NCBI GenBank assembly: GCA_964017155.1
Contig: OZ024862.1
Coordinates: forward strand, 25,920,013-25,984,012
Reading direction: 5' to 3'
Length of the DNA stretch: 64,000 nt
Source of the DNA: Oasisia sp. SBJ-2009
Lineage: Eukaryota > Annelida > Polychaeta > Sabellida > Siboglinidae
Every line of letters begins with the position of its first letter. Within the stretch, counting starts at the first letter, position 1. Shown one piece after another: positions 48,160-59,959 of the stretch. The position numbers were made by a program, and so were the translations under genes. The notes under the pieces are model-generated. The model saw only the letters and a program-made list of their open reading frames with translations, searched no databases and was not told where the DNA came from.

Positions 48160-48505
48160 ACTGGCACCGCACTGCCCACCGGCACCGCACTACCCACTGG
48201 CACCGCTCTGCCCACCGGCACTGCACTGCCCACCGGCACCGCACTACCCACTGGCACCGCACTACCCACTGGCACCGCTCCACCCAGCGGCACCGCTCTA
48301 CCCACCGGCACCACTCTACCCACCGGCACCACTCTACCCACCGGCACCACTCTACCCACCGGCACCACTCTACCCACCGGCACCACTCTACCCACCGACA
48401 CCACTCTCTACCCACCGGCACTGCTCCACCCAGCGGCACCACTCTACCCACCAGCACCACTCTACCCACCGGCACCACTCTACCCACCGGCACCGCTCTA
48501 CCCGC
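48160..48505. repeat. 18-bp CCCACCGGCACCACTCTA minisatellite
   Basis: About 19 units in the E5-E6 intron of unit 3. Units 1 and 2 have only one GGCACCGCTCTACCCACTGG at this place, so the expansion is specific to unit 3. Confidence 0.95.
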
Positions 48506-48536
48506 TGGCTTGGTGTAGGAATAAGACGTAACATAC

Positions 48537-48677
48537 CCGCCGCACTATTTCCATGTGTTCTGCTCTCAGATAGTTGAGTTCGTCTCCGAGCCAATTGGCT
48601 CTGCTGTAGTGCGCCTGGGCGATGCCTTCAAGGTCTGCAATCTCAGCAGCCGACTTCTCTCTAATCTGACGAACCTC
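48537..48677 (-). CDS. Coiled-coil gene exon E5, copy c
   Basis: 47 codons in phase 0. It differs from copies a and b at AQAHYSRANWLGD and EHMEIVRR. Same acceptor and donor. Confidence 0.72.
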
Positions 48678-49039
48678 CTGGTGAGTAAACAATGAATTAC
48701 AAAGGTGGACCATTCAGCAGTGATTATTATAAAGTAATCTAATAATTGCCTAGCGCGTAAAAGACCCGCAGTTAAATTGGTTCACGGTGTTACGAGGCAG
48801 CACTGTAAAAGGAATTATTTTTCATTCCATTCTTTATCAAAAGAAACATAACTTAAAACATTGTATATTCTCACCTGTAAATCTTGCGCGTTTGTTTATA
48901 TTTAAATACTAAAGGAGAATTTGTATGAGCCGTCTCAGATATCATTTTGTAAGTTGCTCATTAGTTTTCTACAGTTGACCAGCTACACGACAAATTCAGA
49001 CAGCTTCTAATAATCATTTATTATATGAAAAAGCTGGGT

Positions 49040-50385
49040 ACAAACTTGTCTGTATACTACACTATCTACAAACGTGTTTAGAAGACATGTCTCAGTGTCA
49101 GTCTCACCTGGTCTCTATACTACACTATCTACAAACGTGTTTAGAAGACATGTCTCAGTCTCACCTGGTCTCTATACTACACTATCTACAAACGTGTTTA
49201 GAAGACATGTCTCAGTCTCACCTGGTCTCTATACTACACTATCTACAAACGTGTTTAGAAGACATGTCTCAGTGTCAGTCTCACCTGGTCTCTATACTAC
49301 ACTATCTACAAACGTGTTTAGAAGACATGTCTCAGTCTCAGTCTCACCTGGTCTCTATACTACACTATCTACAAACGTGTTTAGAAGACATGTCTCGGTC
49401 TCAGTCTCACCTGGTCTCTATACTACATGATCTACAAACGTGTTTAGAAGACATGTCTCAGTCTCACCTGGTCTCTATACTACACTATCTACAAACGTGT
49501 TTAGAAGACATGTCTCAGTGTCAGTCTCACCTGGTCTCTATACTACACTATCTACAAACGTGTTTAGAAGACATGTCTCAGTCTCACCTGGTCTCTATAC
49601 TACACTATCTACAAACGTGTTTAGAAGACATGTCTCAGTGTCAGTCTCACCTGGTCTCTATACTACACTATCTACAAACGTGTTTAGAAGACATGTCTCA
49701 GTCTCAGTCTCACCTGGTCTCTATACTACACTATCTACAAACGTGTTTAGAAGACATGTCTCGGTCTCAGTCTCACCTGGTCTCTATACTACACGATCTA
49801 CAAACGTGTTTAGAAGACATGTCTCAGTCTCACCTGGTCTCTATACTACACTATATACAAACGTGTTTAGAAGACATGTCTCAGTCTCAGTCTCACCTGG
49901 TCTCTATACTACGCTATCTACAAACGTGTTTAGAAGACATGTCTCAGTGTCAGTCTCACCTGGTCTCTATACTACACTATCTACAAACGTGTTTAGAAGA
50001 CATGTCTCAGTCTCACCTGGTCTCTATACTACACTATCTACAAACGTGTTTAGAAGACATGTCTCAGTCTCACCTGGTCTCTATACTACACTATCTACAA
50101 ACGTGTTTAGAAGACATGTCTCAGTCTCACCTGGTCTCTATACTACACTATCTACAAACGTGTTTTCAAAAAGACATGTCTCAGTCTCACCTGGTCTCTA
50201 TACTACACTATCTACAAACGTGTTTAGAAGACATGTCTCAGTCTCAGTCTCACCTGGTCTCTATACTACGCTATCTACAAACGTGTTTAGAAGACATGTC
50301 TCAGTCTCAGTCTCACCTGGTCTCTATACTACACTATCTACAAACATGTTTAGAAGACATGGCTCTGTCTCAGTGTCAGTCTCAC
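49040..50385. repeat. 57-bp minisatellite with splice-donor core, long array
   Basis: About 25 units of 51-57 bp, some with CAGTGTCAGTCT and others with CAGTCTCAGTCT variants. Higher-order blocks of several units are repeated (compare 49080-49440 with 49440-49800). It directly adjoins the E4 donor at 50386. Confidence 0.96.
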
Positions 50386-50469
50386 CTGGTCTCTGTCCTC
50401 CAGGTTGTGTCTGAGACTTGTCACTTCATCCTCCAGTTGCTGTATCCTCAGAGCCCTGTCAGACGACTC
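50386..50469 (-). CDS. Coiled-coil gene exon E4, copy c
   Basis: 28 codons in phase 0: ESSDRALRIQQLEDE to RHNLEDRDQ. Acceptor tgtccag, donor gtgagact. Upstream exon E3 also ends in phase 0. Confidence 0.7.
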
Positions 50470-50539
50470 CTGGACACACAACATTACGTGTTACACAGAC
50501 AGCAGGGGCAGACTGGCAGGACCAGTGTGACACCGACAC

Positions 50540-50910
50540 CATGAGTATCATGACGTCATGATGCCATGAGTATCATGGTGTCATGTGACACTGATGTCAT
50601 GAGTATCATGGCGTCATGTGACACTGATGTCATGAGTACCATGGCATCATGATGCCATGAGTATCAATGCGTCATGTGACACTGATGGCATGAGTATCAT
50701 GGCGTCATGTGACACTGATTACATGAGTATCATGGTGTCATGTGACACTGATGACATGAGTATCATGGCATCATGTGACACTGACGCCATGAGTATCATG
50801 GCGTCAGGTAACACTAATGTCATGAATATCATGGTGTCATGTGACACTGACACCATGAGTATCATGGCGTTATGTGACACCAACATCATGAGTATCATGG
50901 CATCACGCAC
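50540..50910. repeat. About 32-bp minisatellite with ATGAGTATCATGGCGTCATG
   Basis: Related to 3205-3592 but with the TGTGACACTGATG insertion in each unit. Confidence 0.92.
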
Positions 50911-51339
50911 AGTGTTTCTTAACCCATGGTAAATTCTGTGTTAGCAAATGTAGTTTTCTTAATAAATTAAAATTACTTTGGCACATACTGTGTGAAGCTG
51001 ATTGATCAAAATGTTGTGTTTCACATCCTTGTTTCAAAAGTAAGTTAATTTCTTACAAAACAACCAAATGTTGGATCCTTGAACAATTTGTTCCACAAAT
51101 AAAATGTAATTTAAGATATTCCTGTCAAACAAAATATACACCCAAAATTGTCCTCAGTGTTGCTTTTTATTTTAGTAAAATTGTATTCTTGAGTTGTATA
51201 GTTGCCCATAATAAGTGTATATCACATTGTAGCTAAGTCTAGGACATATTCGCATTAGTACGCTTTCCTAATGCATTAGAAACAGCTTCCATGTTACATT
51301 GTGAAATAAAGTTACTCTGACTCTTACTGTCAGCTTTCA
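50911..51339. other. E3-E4 intron
   Basis: AT-rich, partly matching 3593-3690. I see nothing else. Confidence 0.5.
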
Positions 51340-51540
51340 GCTGAATATGTATTTGGTTACTAAGCAGTCAACGTTTTGTTACCATGGAGACCTAAACTAA
51401 TGTATTTGGTTACCAAGCAGTCAACGCATGGAGACCTGAACTAATGTCTATGGTTACTAAGCAGTCAACATTTCGTTACCATGGAGACCTGAACTAATGT
51501 ATGTGGTTACTATGCAGCCAATGTTTCATTATCATGGAAA
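51340..51540. repeat. About 53-bp tandem repeat
   Basis: Three to four units of TGGTTACTAAGCAGTCAACG plus TTTTGTTACCATGGAGACCT. It adjoins the donor of E3. One to two units remain at 3690-3790. Confidence 0.88.
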
Positions 51541-51541
51541 C

Positions 51542-51633
51542 CTGTGTTCGTAAACTGGTGAGTTCCTCGCATGACCTTGACAAGGCTGTCATTAATTCAT
51601 CCTTCTCAGCATCCCTCTTGGCAATCTCTCGCG
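51542..51633 (-). CDS. Coiled-coil gene exon E3
   Basis: This 92-nt exon enters in phase 1 (two bases complete the last codon of E2) and ends in phase 0 before gtttccat. The product is REIAKRDAEKDELM through CEELTSLRTQ, a strong coiled coil. The acceptor is tgttctcag. The phase match with both E2 and E4 is good evidence that the three are consecutive exons. It is single-copy in the window. Confidence 0.72.
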
Positions 51634-52005
51634 CTGAGAACACAACAGACAAACACGTCTTTACAAGACTGTCAGTAAATAACCCAAAGTGACGATAAAT
51701 GGATGAACAACCAGTCAATCTCATTGCCCCCCCCCGCACTTCCCTCCCATTAACAATTACATGGTCTAGTGACTGGAGTCTAACTGAAAAAAGAGGAAAC
51801 ACCTCGATATCATAAATGCAGAATGTCTGATATTCATAAATAATAAATTTTAGATATGCACCTAACCGAGAGTTGATTATGAATTTAAATGTAATCACAT
51901 TAAACTGTTGTATAAAGTTAATGACTTAAATTAAATTAATTGCATTACTGAAGTTAATAAATAAACAAGTGAATTGAATTGAACCCGCGCCTTGTGTTAA
52001 CCCAC
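51634..52005. other. E2-E3 intron
   Basis: AT-rich with a poly-C run at 51727-51735. I see no gene. Confidence 0.5.
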
Positions 52006-52075
52006 CAAGATTCTGGACTTTCTCATCGAGTCCAACAAAGTTCTCCTGAGTCTTCTGTTGTCTCTCAGCCTCCAT
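52006..52075 (-). CDS. Coiled-coil gene exon E2
   Basis: This 70-nt exon enters in phase 0 after gtgtatcag and ends in phase 1 before gtgggtta. The product starts MEAERQQKTQENFVGLDE and ends KVQNL plus one base. It is coiled coil and joins in frame to E3. Its acceptor is only 17 bp from the end of the transposon-like element at 52093, so part of the splice signal must be transposon sequence. It could begin with Met by chance; nothing suggests a start site. Confidence 0.68.
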
Positions 52076-52109
52076 CTGATACACACCAGTGACCCAGATA
52101 GCAAGCCTA

Positions 52110-53030
52110 CGTTGGCCCAATGTTGGCCCAACTATGGTACCGTTGGCATAATGTTGGCGTTGGGTGAACAACGTTGGGCCAACATTGGGCCAACGATGTA
52201 CCGCCAACATAAATTTCAAATAAACTGAGTTTGATATTATTAATGTTGGTACAGCGGTGGTTCAATTAATGACACAATCCACATAATTATACAGTTAAAT
52301 TTTCAGTTATACAAATTTGGGCTAACGTTGGGCCAACGTTGCGCCAACGTTGGCATTTTACATTGGGCCAACGTTGGCAAAATACGTTGGGCCAACGTCA
52401 TTTTGCTCGTTGGCCCTACGTTGGCCCAACATGTTGGGCCAACGTTGGGCCAACGTTGGCAAATTATAATCCAACGTTGGGCCAACGTTGGCATTTTACA
52501 TTGGGCCAACGTTGGCAACATATGTTGGGCCAACGTCATTTTGCTCGTTGGCCCTACGTTGGCCCAACATGTTGGACAAACGTTGGGCCAACGTTGGCAA
52601 ATTATAATCCAACGTTGGGCCAACGTTGGCATTTTACATTGGGCCAACGTTGGCAAAATACGTTGGGCCAACGTCATTTTGCTCGTTGGCCCTACGTTGG
52701 CCCAACATGTTGGGCCAACGTTGGGCCAACATTGGCGAATTATAATCCAATGTTGGGCCAACGTTGGGCCAACGTTGGCATTTTACATTGGGCCAACGTT
52801 GGCAACATACGTTGGGCCAACGTCATTACGCTAGTTGGACTAACATTGGACCAACGTTGGCAAATTATAATCCAACGTTCAGCCAACATTGGTTTTGTAT
52901 TGGGCCAACGTTGGCCCAATGTTGGGCCAACGTAAGCTTCTTATGTGCAGTATGTGTTTTTTGTGTTGGGCCAGCGTTGTGTTGGGCCAACGTAAGCTTA
53001 ATATGTGTATCTGGCCAGCGTTAATTGGCT
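52110..53030. repeat. Palindromic TTGGGCCAACG array, left arm
   Basis: Higher-order units of about 130 bp (TTGGCATTTTACATTGGGCC, then CGTCATTTTGCTCGTTGGCC, then GGCAAATTATAATCC) are repeated at least three times. Confidence 0.95.
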
Positions 53031-53159
53031 TAACGAACATATTTTTTTGGTCTTGTGTTTAGGAGCTACACGTTTCTTATATAGCACACTGGTCTTGGTT
53101 TTAAATAATGGTTTATTAATATGGAACTGCTCATAACATATGATACCGTCACATCCCTA

Positions 53160-53261
53160 CACTTAAATACACCCACACACAAGCACACACTCATAAACAC
53201 ACATATGCACACCTATGTATGCATAAACACAAATGTGCACACTCATATGCACATACATGTG

Positions 53262-53299
<38 letters not shown>

Positions 53300-53650
53300 C
53301 ACATGTATGGGTACATATGCATGCAACACAAGGATCGATTCGCAGGTATACACATGTAGACAACCAACACACACACATACACACACATAGACAACATATA
53401 AACACCACACACACCACATATACACATGCACACAAGTACAGTTATGCACAAACATGTATGCATACACACACTCATACACGTACACATACATAAGCACACA
53501 CATATATGGGTGTACATACATATACACACAGATGCACACACAGGTATACACACACACTTACACACATATACAACCAACATATACCATGTACATACATAAA
53601 CACACCACATAAACACACACGCACGCACGCACACACACACACACACACTG
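53160..53650. repeat. CA-rich degenerate microsatellite
   Basis: ACACACAT-type sequence with a short (TA)n at 53267-53291. Open frames on both strands are artefacts. Confidence 0.93.
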
Positions 53651-55794
53651 TAGACACAAATTAATTGAGTTTAATATTATAACGATGGTACGGTGATGGT
53701 TCAGTTACTGACCTGATACACATAATTATGCAATTCCATTTTTTACACAAATATCAACCAACTGACATTGGGCCAACAACCCTAAATCAACGTAGTGCCA
53801 ATATTAGGCCAACGTTGGGGCAATATGTTGGCCAAATTCTATTTTTTACCCAAACAAATTCATATAAAGCATGATACAATTAGCATATATAGTTATATAT
53901 ATATGTTATTGTTATAGTTATTAGTTAAAGTACAATTACTATGAAATATGTCAATTAGATTAATCGGGTGCATTTATTAGGTCAATCAAAGTAAAATATT
54001 GCTCTTTAACAAATATACACTGGCAAATAACGACAATTATTCATACATTATAATTGTGTCACATATGTAATATAGTTTTGAGGAATGGACATTAATTTTG
54101 TTATCCATTTATAACTATATACATACCAAAGTTGGTCAACCACCCTAAACCAACATTGTGCCAAATTTACCAAAAAGGAATCAAGTATACGTTTACCATT
54201 AACTATTAATAACCTCACACATGTATCTGCTCAAAGAAATAGCCCTCTCTTTTTAAAGAATAATTATGCACATACATTCTCTGACATGTGGTTGCATTTA
54301 TTATGTACCTAACACTCTCTCACAGGGATAAGGTATTTTTGAGTAAATGAAATAGAGTATTTTTCTAATTTTACATATTGTATATCTAACAGATGTCGAA
54401 ACATGCCAAACAATAAACAGAGAAGATACGGTGCTTACATCCTCTACATTACATACGGGTATATATATAAAAGTTCTAATAATTATTTATATATATATTA
54501 ATTAATTAGTATCTACACTGACACATGTCATATATAAAAATATATATGTAATATAAACATACACACACACACACGCACAAGCACACGCACACACACACAT
54601 ACACTGTATAATTTTTACATCTGTTGATGCAGATACTGATTAATTAAGTTGTAGACTCTATTATAAATTATTAATTATAACTGCTGATCACCAATATTGT
54701 GCTCAATATTTCGAAATATGTAACTTGAAATCTGGAGTATATGTTTAAATAATAGTTAACTTCTAATAGAACCAAAATCCAGATATGTTACCCAGTGACT
54801 AATTCAAATTATTACTGCATGACTTTCCCTTCTGACACTTAGTTGGTGGCACTACCTAAGTTGGTTAGAGTTACTTCATTATTTATTTATTTTCCCCTAC
54901 CCTGTGCCTAGTTTCAACATCCTTGATTGCAAGGGCTTGTCTGATGTGCTTAAAAGCTCCCCTGCTGACATCAAATGAGTGTTGTGGCTCTGTCCAAGTG
55001 GGTTGTCCCAGGAGGACATTTTTACCCCTGGAGTTGAGCAATTAGTGGGATAATTACCCCTAACAAATTGGGCAGTATACAGTGTATATTGTTTCAGGCT
55101 TCTGCTTGGCAGCTGCTGGCTTGTAGTTATACAAGTGTATAGGGTTTGAATTTTCAGACCTCATATCAAGCTGTGTCTTAGATAGGGAAGACAGCTCCTG
55201 GCTTTGGTGTGTGGATTAAAAGATCATTGATTTAACAGTTTGCAACTTCTACAGGTAATTGCGATTTATTACTCTTTGACTTAATTTTTATTAAGACTAT
55301 AATAGTCAGAAGTAAGGTTTATGTAACACTGAGTACTAAATCACAAAGACCATCTTCTGCCTAATTTGTTTTGTACTTGACGTATCATGATCATTGCATT
55401 TGAAATTATACATGCTGTTTCAATAATTTATTATATTACAGTGACTTCATTATACCTTTCCTACATTCCAGTTGTTTCTAATAATATCCAGTTTAGTTGT
55501 AGGCCCTGCAGCATTCATTGGGGTAAACACAACTTATCTGAATTATAATAAACATTATTATGTGATTGATTGTTTTACAGGGTAAATTAAAAATTAACAC
55601 TATTCTATAATTTTTTAATTCATTGTAAAAGTCATTGTCATCCTGAATTATAATTGCAGAAATGACACCACGGATTGCAACAGGATCTGGATGAGGAATA
55701 GCATGGTGAAGACTACAGCAACCACTTCTCAGAAAAAAGATCGGGTGCTCTTAGGAAGAATTGTTCCAACAGCTTCATGCAATGAGTCTATGGA
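53651..55794. other. Interior of the 5.1-kb element, no gene seen
   Basis: AT-rich. Scattered CCAACNTTGTGCC motifs near 53780-53830 and 54150 echo the terminal arrays. The stretch 54900-55210 is less AT-rich but has no long open frame. No transposase motifs were recognised. Confidence 0.5.
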
Positions 55795-55950
55795 ATGATC
55801 TGTGTGTGTGAATCTGTTATATGCATGTGTGTTTATGTGCTTATATTTGTGTTTGTGTGTTTATGTGGTGTGTATTTGGTGTGTGTGTGTGGTGTGCGGT
55901 GCGTTTGTAAGATGTGTGTGTATATTTATGAGATTTGTATGGGTCTACAT

Positions 55951-56003
<53 letters not shown>

Positions 56004-56031
56004 GTGTGTGTGTGTGTAAATGTGTGTGTAA

Positions 56032-56091
<60 letters not shown>

Positions 56092-56440
56092 GTGTGTTTG
56101 TTGTCTGTCTGTGTGTGTGTATGTGTACATGTGTGTACATGTGTGTGAGTGTGTTGTGTGCTATGCTGTTGTGTGCATTTAGCTGTGGTGGTGTGTATGT
56201 AGATGTGTGTGAGTGTGTGTACATGTGTGTGTGAGTGAGTGAGTGGGTGAGTGTGTTGTGTGCTATGCTGTTGTGTACGTGTAACTCTGGTTTGTTGTAT
56301 GTAGATGTGTGTGAGTGTGTGTACATGTGTATGTGTGTGTTGTGTGCTATGCTGCTGTGTGCGTGTAGCTGCGGTGGTGTGTATGTAGATGTATGTGAGT
56401 GTGTCATGTGTGTGGGTGTATTTATGTGTAGTGATGTGAC
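55795..56440. repeat. TG-rich degenerate microsatellite
   Basis: TG runs, then about 100-bp units containing GTGTGCTATGCTGTTGTGTG repeated three to four times at 56150-56400. Confidence 0.93.
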
Positions 56441-56554
56441 CGTATCAATGTAATGAGCAGTTCCATATTAATAAACCATTATTAAAAAACCAAGACCTGC
56501 ATGTGTGCTATATAAGAAACGTGTAGCTTCTAAATACAAGACCAAAAAAGATGG

Positions 56555-57190
56555 ATGTGCCAACGTTGACCCAACATTGAGCCAATGTTGGGCCAACAGT
56601 GGCACATCCATAGCCCAACGTTGGGCCAACGGTGGCACATCCATAACCCAACGTTGGCCCAACATTGATCCAATGTTGGCCCAACATTGAGCCAACGTTG
56701 ACCCAACATTGTGCCAATGTTGGCCCAACATTGAGCCAATGTTGGGCCAACAGTGGCACATCCATAACCCAATGTTGGGCCAACGGTGGTACATCCATAA
56801 CCCAACGTTGGCCCAACATTGATCCAACGTTGGCCCAACATTGAGCCAATGTTGGCCCAACAATGAGCCAACGTTGGCCCAACATTGAGCCAATGTTGGG
56901 CCAACAGTGGCACATCCATAACCCAACGTTGGGCCAACGGTGGCACATCCATAAACCAACGTTGGCCCAACGTTGATCCAATGTTGGCCCAACATTGAGC
57001 CAACATTGGCCCAACGCTGGGCCAATGTTGGATTATAATTTGCCAACGTTGGCCCAACGTTGGATTATAATTTGCCAACGTTGGCCCAACGTTGGGTCAA
57101 CATGTTGGGCCAACGAGCAAAATGACATTGGCCCAACGTACGTTGCCAATGTTGGCCCAACGTAAAATGCCAACGTTGGCCCAACGTGGG
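56555..57190. repeat. Palindromic TTGGGCCAACG array, right arm
   Basis: Units of the motif with GGTGGCACATCCATAACCCA spacers, which are not present in the left arm. The last 180 bp match the left arm in reverse. Confidence 0.95.
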
Positions 57191-57203
57191 TCTGCTATCT
57201 GGG

Positions 57204-58048
57204 GATGCACAGGTCATGTGACAGGTGGTAACACATATTACTATGTATGTACCGGCTGCACATACAGACTCCTATGTAAAGCAGCAATGCAAGACAAGTG
57301 ATGATTGAAATTGGCCATTTTATTGACATTATATTAAATGAGATACATCAGATGAAACACAGATATATACCAGCAGACATACATTATACACAGCAAACAT
57401 GCCGGCCCCAATGGTCTTGTTAAGCATGACCTACAATTTCTAACACATTACCAATGATTATTAGTGACAGTTCTCTTCATAACATATTTACAATTATTGT
57501 CAGGGGGGTCACTCCGCACTCCCTCCTATGAAAACCACCTGCTTTATTTACCGCCCTAAAAACCCTGCGTACATCATGTAGAGGAAAAACCTACTGAAAA
57601 CCTCGTGTACGTAATAAGGAACAGGGAAAAGCGTCAAAAAACTATAGAGTACATCAGGTGTGGTATGGGGAGGTGGGTGGGAGACACAATAACACTGTAT
57701 AACAATAACCAAATATAAATGTAACAAATAACGCAAATCGTGAATAATAAACTCGAATCCGATAACCACACGCGCTGCTCGTCTGACGTCGAACAGCGAA
57801 GGGGCAGAATAACTGGGTAGCATTGATTTATAAACCCCGAGGGCTGATTCCCTCGCCATATCATTACGCGCAAGCAAGTCCCCCGAGTACCTGACTAACC
57901 CGCCAGGATATCACCGGCCTAATCCGCTAGGCGGCACCACCGTCTTGGTTACTGCATCACATAGGATAAATATTGAAATAATAGCCCCAATAAAAGCAAG
58001 CAAATAGAACAAAATCACATATAAATTATAGAATACATAATTATCATG

Positions 58049-58050
<2 letters not shown>
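57204..58050. other. Intron, nothing recognised
   Basis: Mixed GC content with a GC-richer part at 57480-57960. Short minus-strand open frames show no known domain. Confidence 0.45.

Positions 58051-58051
<1 letters not shown>

Positions 58052-58115
<64 letters not shown>
58052..58115. repeat. (TG)n microsatellite
   Basis: About 32 TG units, followed by TGCATGCATGCATGCA. Confidence 0.97.
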
Positions 58116-58116
<1 letters not shown>

Positions 58117-58289
58117 TGTGGTGGGTGCATGAGTGTGTGCCTGTGTATGCATGCATGCATGCACACATGTGTGTATGTGCATGGCATCAATTACGTAAAC
58201 TACCCACTGCAGTGATAACACGTCTTTGCAGGCTCTAATCACCACCTGCCTTTGTACAAGCGTGGGATATGAGTGAGTGGTTTCCCTAG

Positions 58290-58303
58290 CCACCAGGGGG
58301 ACA
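58290..58303 (+). promoter_or_regulatory. CTCF-like motif
   Basis: CCACCAGGGGGACA matches the CTCF core CCACNAGGGGGCGC except for the last positions. It lies in the intron side next to exon E1. Confidence 0.4.
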
Positions 58304-58436
58304 CAGAGAGAGGAGTGGGGACCAGTGTCCACGCCACTAGACAGACAGGAGCCAGGGCCAGGAGAAGACAGACAGGTTCAAAGTTCACTCTTGGCACTTC
58401 AACGAGTAATTAGAATTGCACAATCTAATTTAAAAC

Positions 58437-58506
58437 CTCGTCATGAGTGAATCTTTCCAACTGATTCATCAGACTGGACAGGTCAGTGAGGACACTTGAG
58501 GAACAT
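58437..58506 (-). CDS. Coiled-coil gene exon E1 (probable)
   Basis: This 70-nt exon starts after gtgtgcag and ends in phase 0 before gttttaaa, a weak donor. The product is CSSSVLTDLSSLMNQLERF plus THDE. The helical Leu/Gln/Glu pattern and the phase-0 exit matching E2 support it. Its acceptor is preceded by a (TGCG)n microsatellite where a pyrimidine tract should be. No further upstream exon is recognised, so the 5' end of the gene may lie in undetected sequence to the right. Confidence 0.5.
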
Positions 58507-58510
58507 CTGC

Positions 58511-58517
58511 ACACACA

Positions 58518-58597
<80 letters not shown>

Positions 58598-58598
58598 C
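58511..58598. repeat. (CGCA)n microsatellite
   Basis: About 22 CGCA units directly next to the E1 acceptor. Confidence 0.98.
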
Positions 58599-59479
58599 TC
58601 ACCTATTTTCAAGCCACGACTGACACCTTTTTTGCTCTTTACTTCATTCTGTTACCCGTCGACCACCAGTCCACCCATATTTCTACCCGTCCACACCAGG
58701 TTTTACCCATCCAAATGACGGGTGAACGGGTCTCTGCATAAAGCTATGATATCAGCATGTGTTGGTAGCACAAGGAATACGTGTGTATTAAAATCCAACG
58801 AATGTGGATGAATAAAGCGATTAACAACATATAAGCTGAACAGAAACAAGTACACATGAAGTTAATTCAATGTGTATTTAAATATAATAATTTGGTAAAC
58901 AATGTTGATGTGTTATAAAGAAAGTGTACATCTAAATGTGTCAACTAAGACGTACTGAAGTATGCTGCAGCTTGTGAAGACAGAAACAGGTTGTGAAAGA
59001 CGGCATTCAAGGTGCATTCAAGGCAGGAGGGATCATCGCCACAGATCATTTTCAAAACATAAATTCTATGTTTGTTGACAACGGAATCACAAGACCAGTT
59101 TCAAAGCAGTGCTAAAATCATTGAACAAAGTGAACAAACTTTGTTGTTAGGCCAAATAGCTTGCGTGTTGATATTTTTATGCTGTTATATATATAGAGCC
59201 ACTCCACTTTTACCATTGTTCGCCAATACATGACTGTACCCAGTTAAAAATAGGTGTTTGTCCAATTGTTTCACCAAAGTCAAATGACTTAGTTGATCAA
59301 ATTACCCAGCTCACCATTAATCTGAAATGCAATAGGTTTAAAGATGAAATTTAAGAGGGATCTTTAATTATGGCATGTATCCATGCTCTTATGTGCTTCC
59401 TTGTTACATTCGATGAAAACAAACACAAATATCTGCTTTGAAAATGATTAATGATTGGAGACAATGTGAAGTACTATCG
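58599..59479. other. Intergenic or intron, nothing recognised
   Basis: AT-rich sequence without long open frames or repeats. Confidence 0.45.
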
Positions 59480-59495
59480 CCACTAGGGGGTGCTA
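59480..59495 (+). promoter_or_regulatory. CTCF-like motif
   Basis: CCACTAGGGGGTGCTA differs by one base from the strong CTCF site form CCACTAGGGGGCGCTA. Confidence 0.45.
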
Positions 59496-59624
59496 ATGAG
59501 ACACTATTTATTTTATCACATACAAATTAATAATCATGTCTAGATTTGTCATGAAAAGAAAGGCACTGCCCATTAGCACTAATTTTCGGGGTACTATGAA
59601 CGGTAATCTTATACTTAACTCAAT

Positions 59625-59959
59625 ACTGGCCTAAATTATTACGGCCTTTTAAGTTTTAAAACCGTTTGTTCACCTTATTTTGATGTGTATGTATTCGCAA
59701 TGCGATTCTACATCACTTCTAGTACAAAGAAGTTAGATTAAACTATTTTAAGTTGTGTTTTAGAACAATTTAAACACGCCGAATCGAAAGAAATCGCCTC
59801 CGCGGTTCTGGTGCTGTTTAAATTGTTCTAAAACACAAATTAAAATAGTTTAATCTAAATTCTTTGTACCGGAAGTGATGTAGAATCACATTGCGAACAC
59901 ATACACATCGATATAAGGTTAAAAAACGATTTTAAAAGGTCGTAATAATTTAGGCCAGT
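59625..59959. mobile_element. Foldback MITE, 335 bp
   Basis: Arms of about 140 bp pair almost fully: ACTGGCCTAAATTATTACGG at the left and the reverse at the right, with AGTTTAATCTAA-type inner sequence. The loop is about 45 bp and GC-richer (GCCGAATCGAAAGAAATCGC). It has no coding capacity. Confidence 0.85.

Larger units (their letters stand above)
46139..51500. repeat. Segmental duplicate, unit 3 (exons E4-E8)
   Basis: Third copy of the 1-3790 block. It differs more from units 1 and 2 than these do from each other: different TGGACA spacing near 46230, a unique 18-bp array at 48160-48505, a much longer 57-bp array, and several amino-acid changes. Confidence 0.9.
52093..57203. mobile_element. 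5.1-kb element with long TTGGGCCAACG inverted ends
   Basis: It starts CCCAGATAGCA and ends TGCTATCTGGG, a perfect 11-bp terminal inverted repeat. Inside these are arrays of the palindromic motif TTGGGCCAACGTTGG (52110-53030 and 56555-57190). The arms continue to an inverted pair ending near AATATGGAACTGCTC (53133) and GAGCAGTTCCATATT (56454). No transposase is visible, so it is a non-autonomous DNA-transposon-like element. A clear target-site duplication was not found. It lies in the intron between E1 and E2. Confidence 0.75.

Noticed and set aside
49087..50544. 485-codon plus-strand open frame of repeated SHLVSILHYLQTCLEDMSQ
   Set aside because: Translation of the 57-bp minisatellite (19 codons per unit), opposite in strand to the true exon E4.
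52006..52075. Exon E2 as the translation start because it begins ATG
   Set aside because: A normal acceptor precedes it, and the codon follows directly after the AG, so the Met is probably internal.
52303..52935. Asn/Trp/Gly-rich open frames (LGQRWHFT, WANVGPT repeats), and their partners at 56468-57078
   Set aside because: They arise from the palindromic TTGGGCCAACG arrays on both strands and do not look like a protein family.
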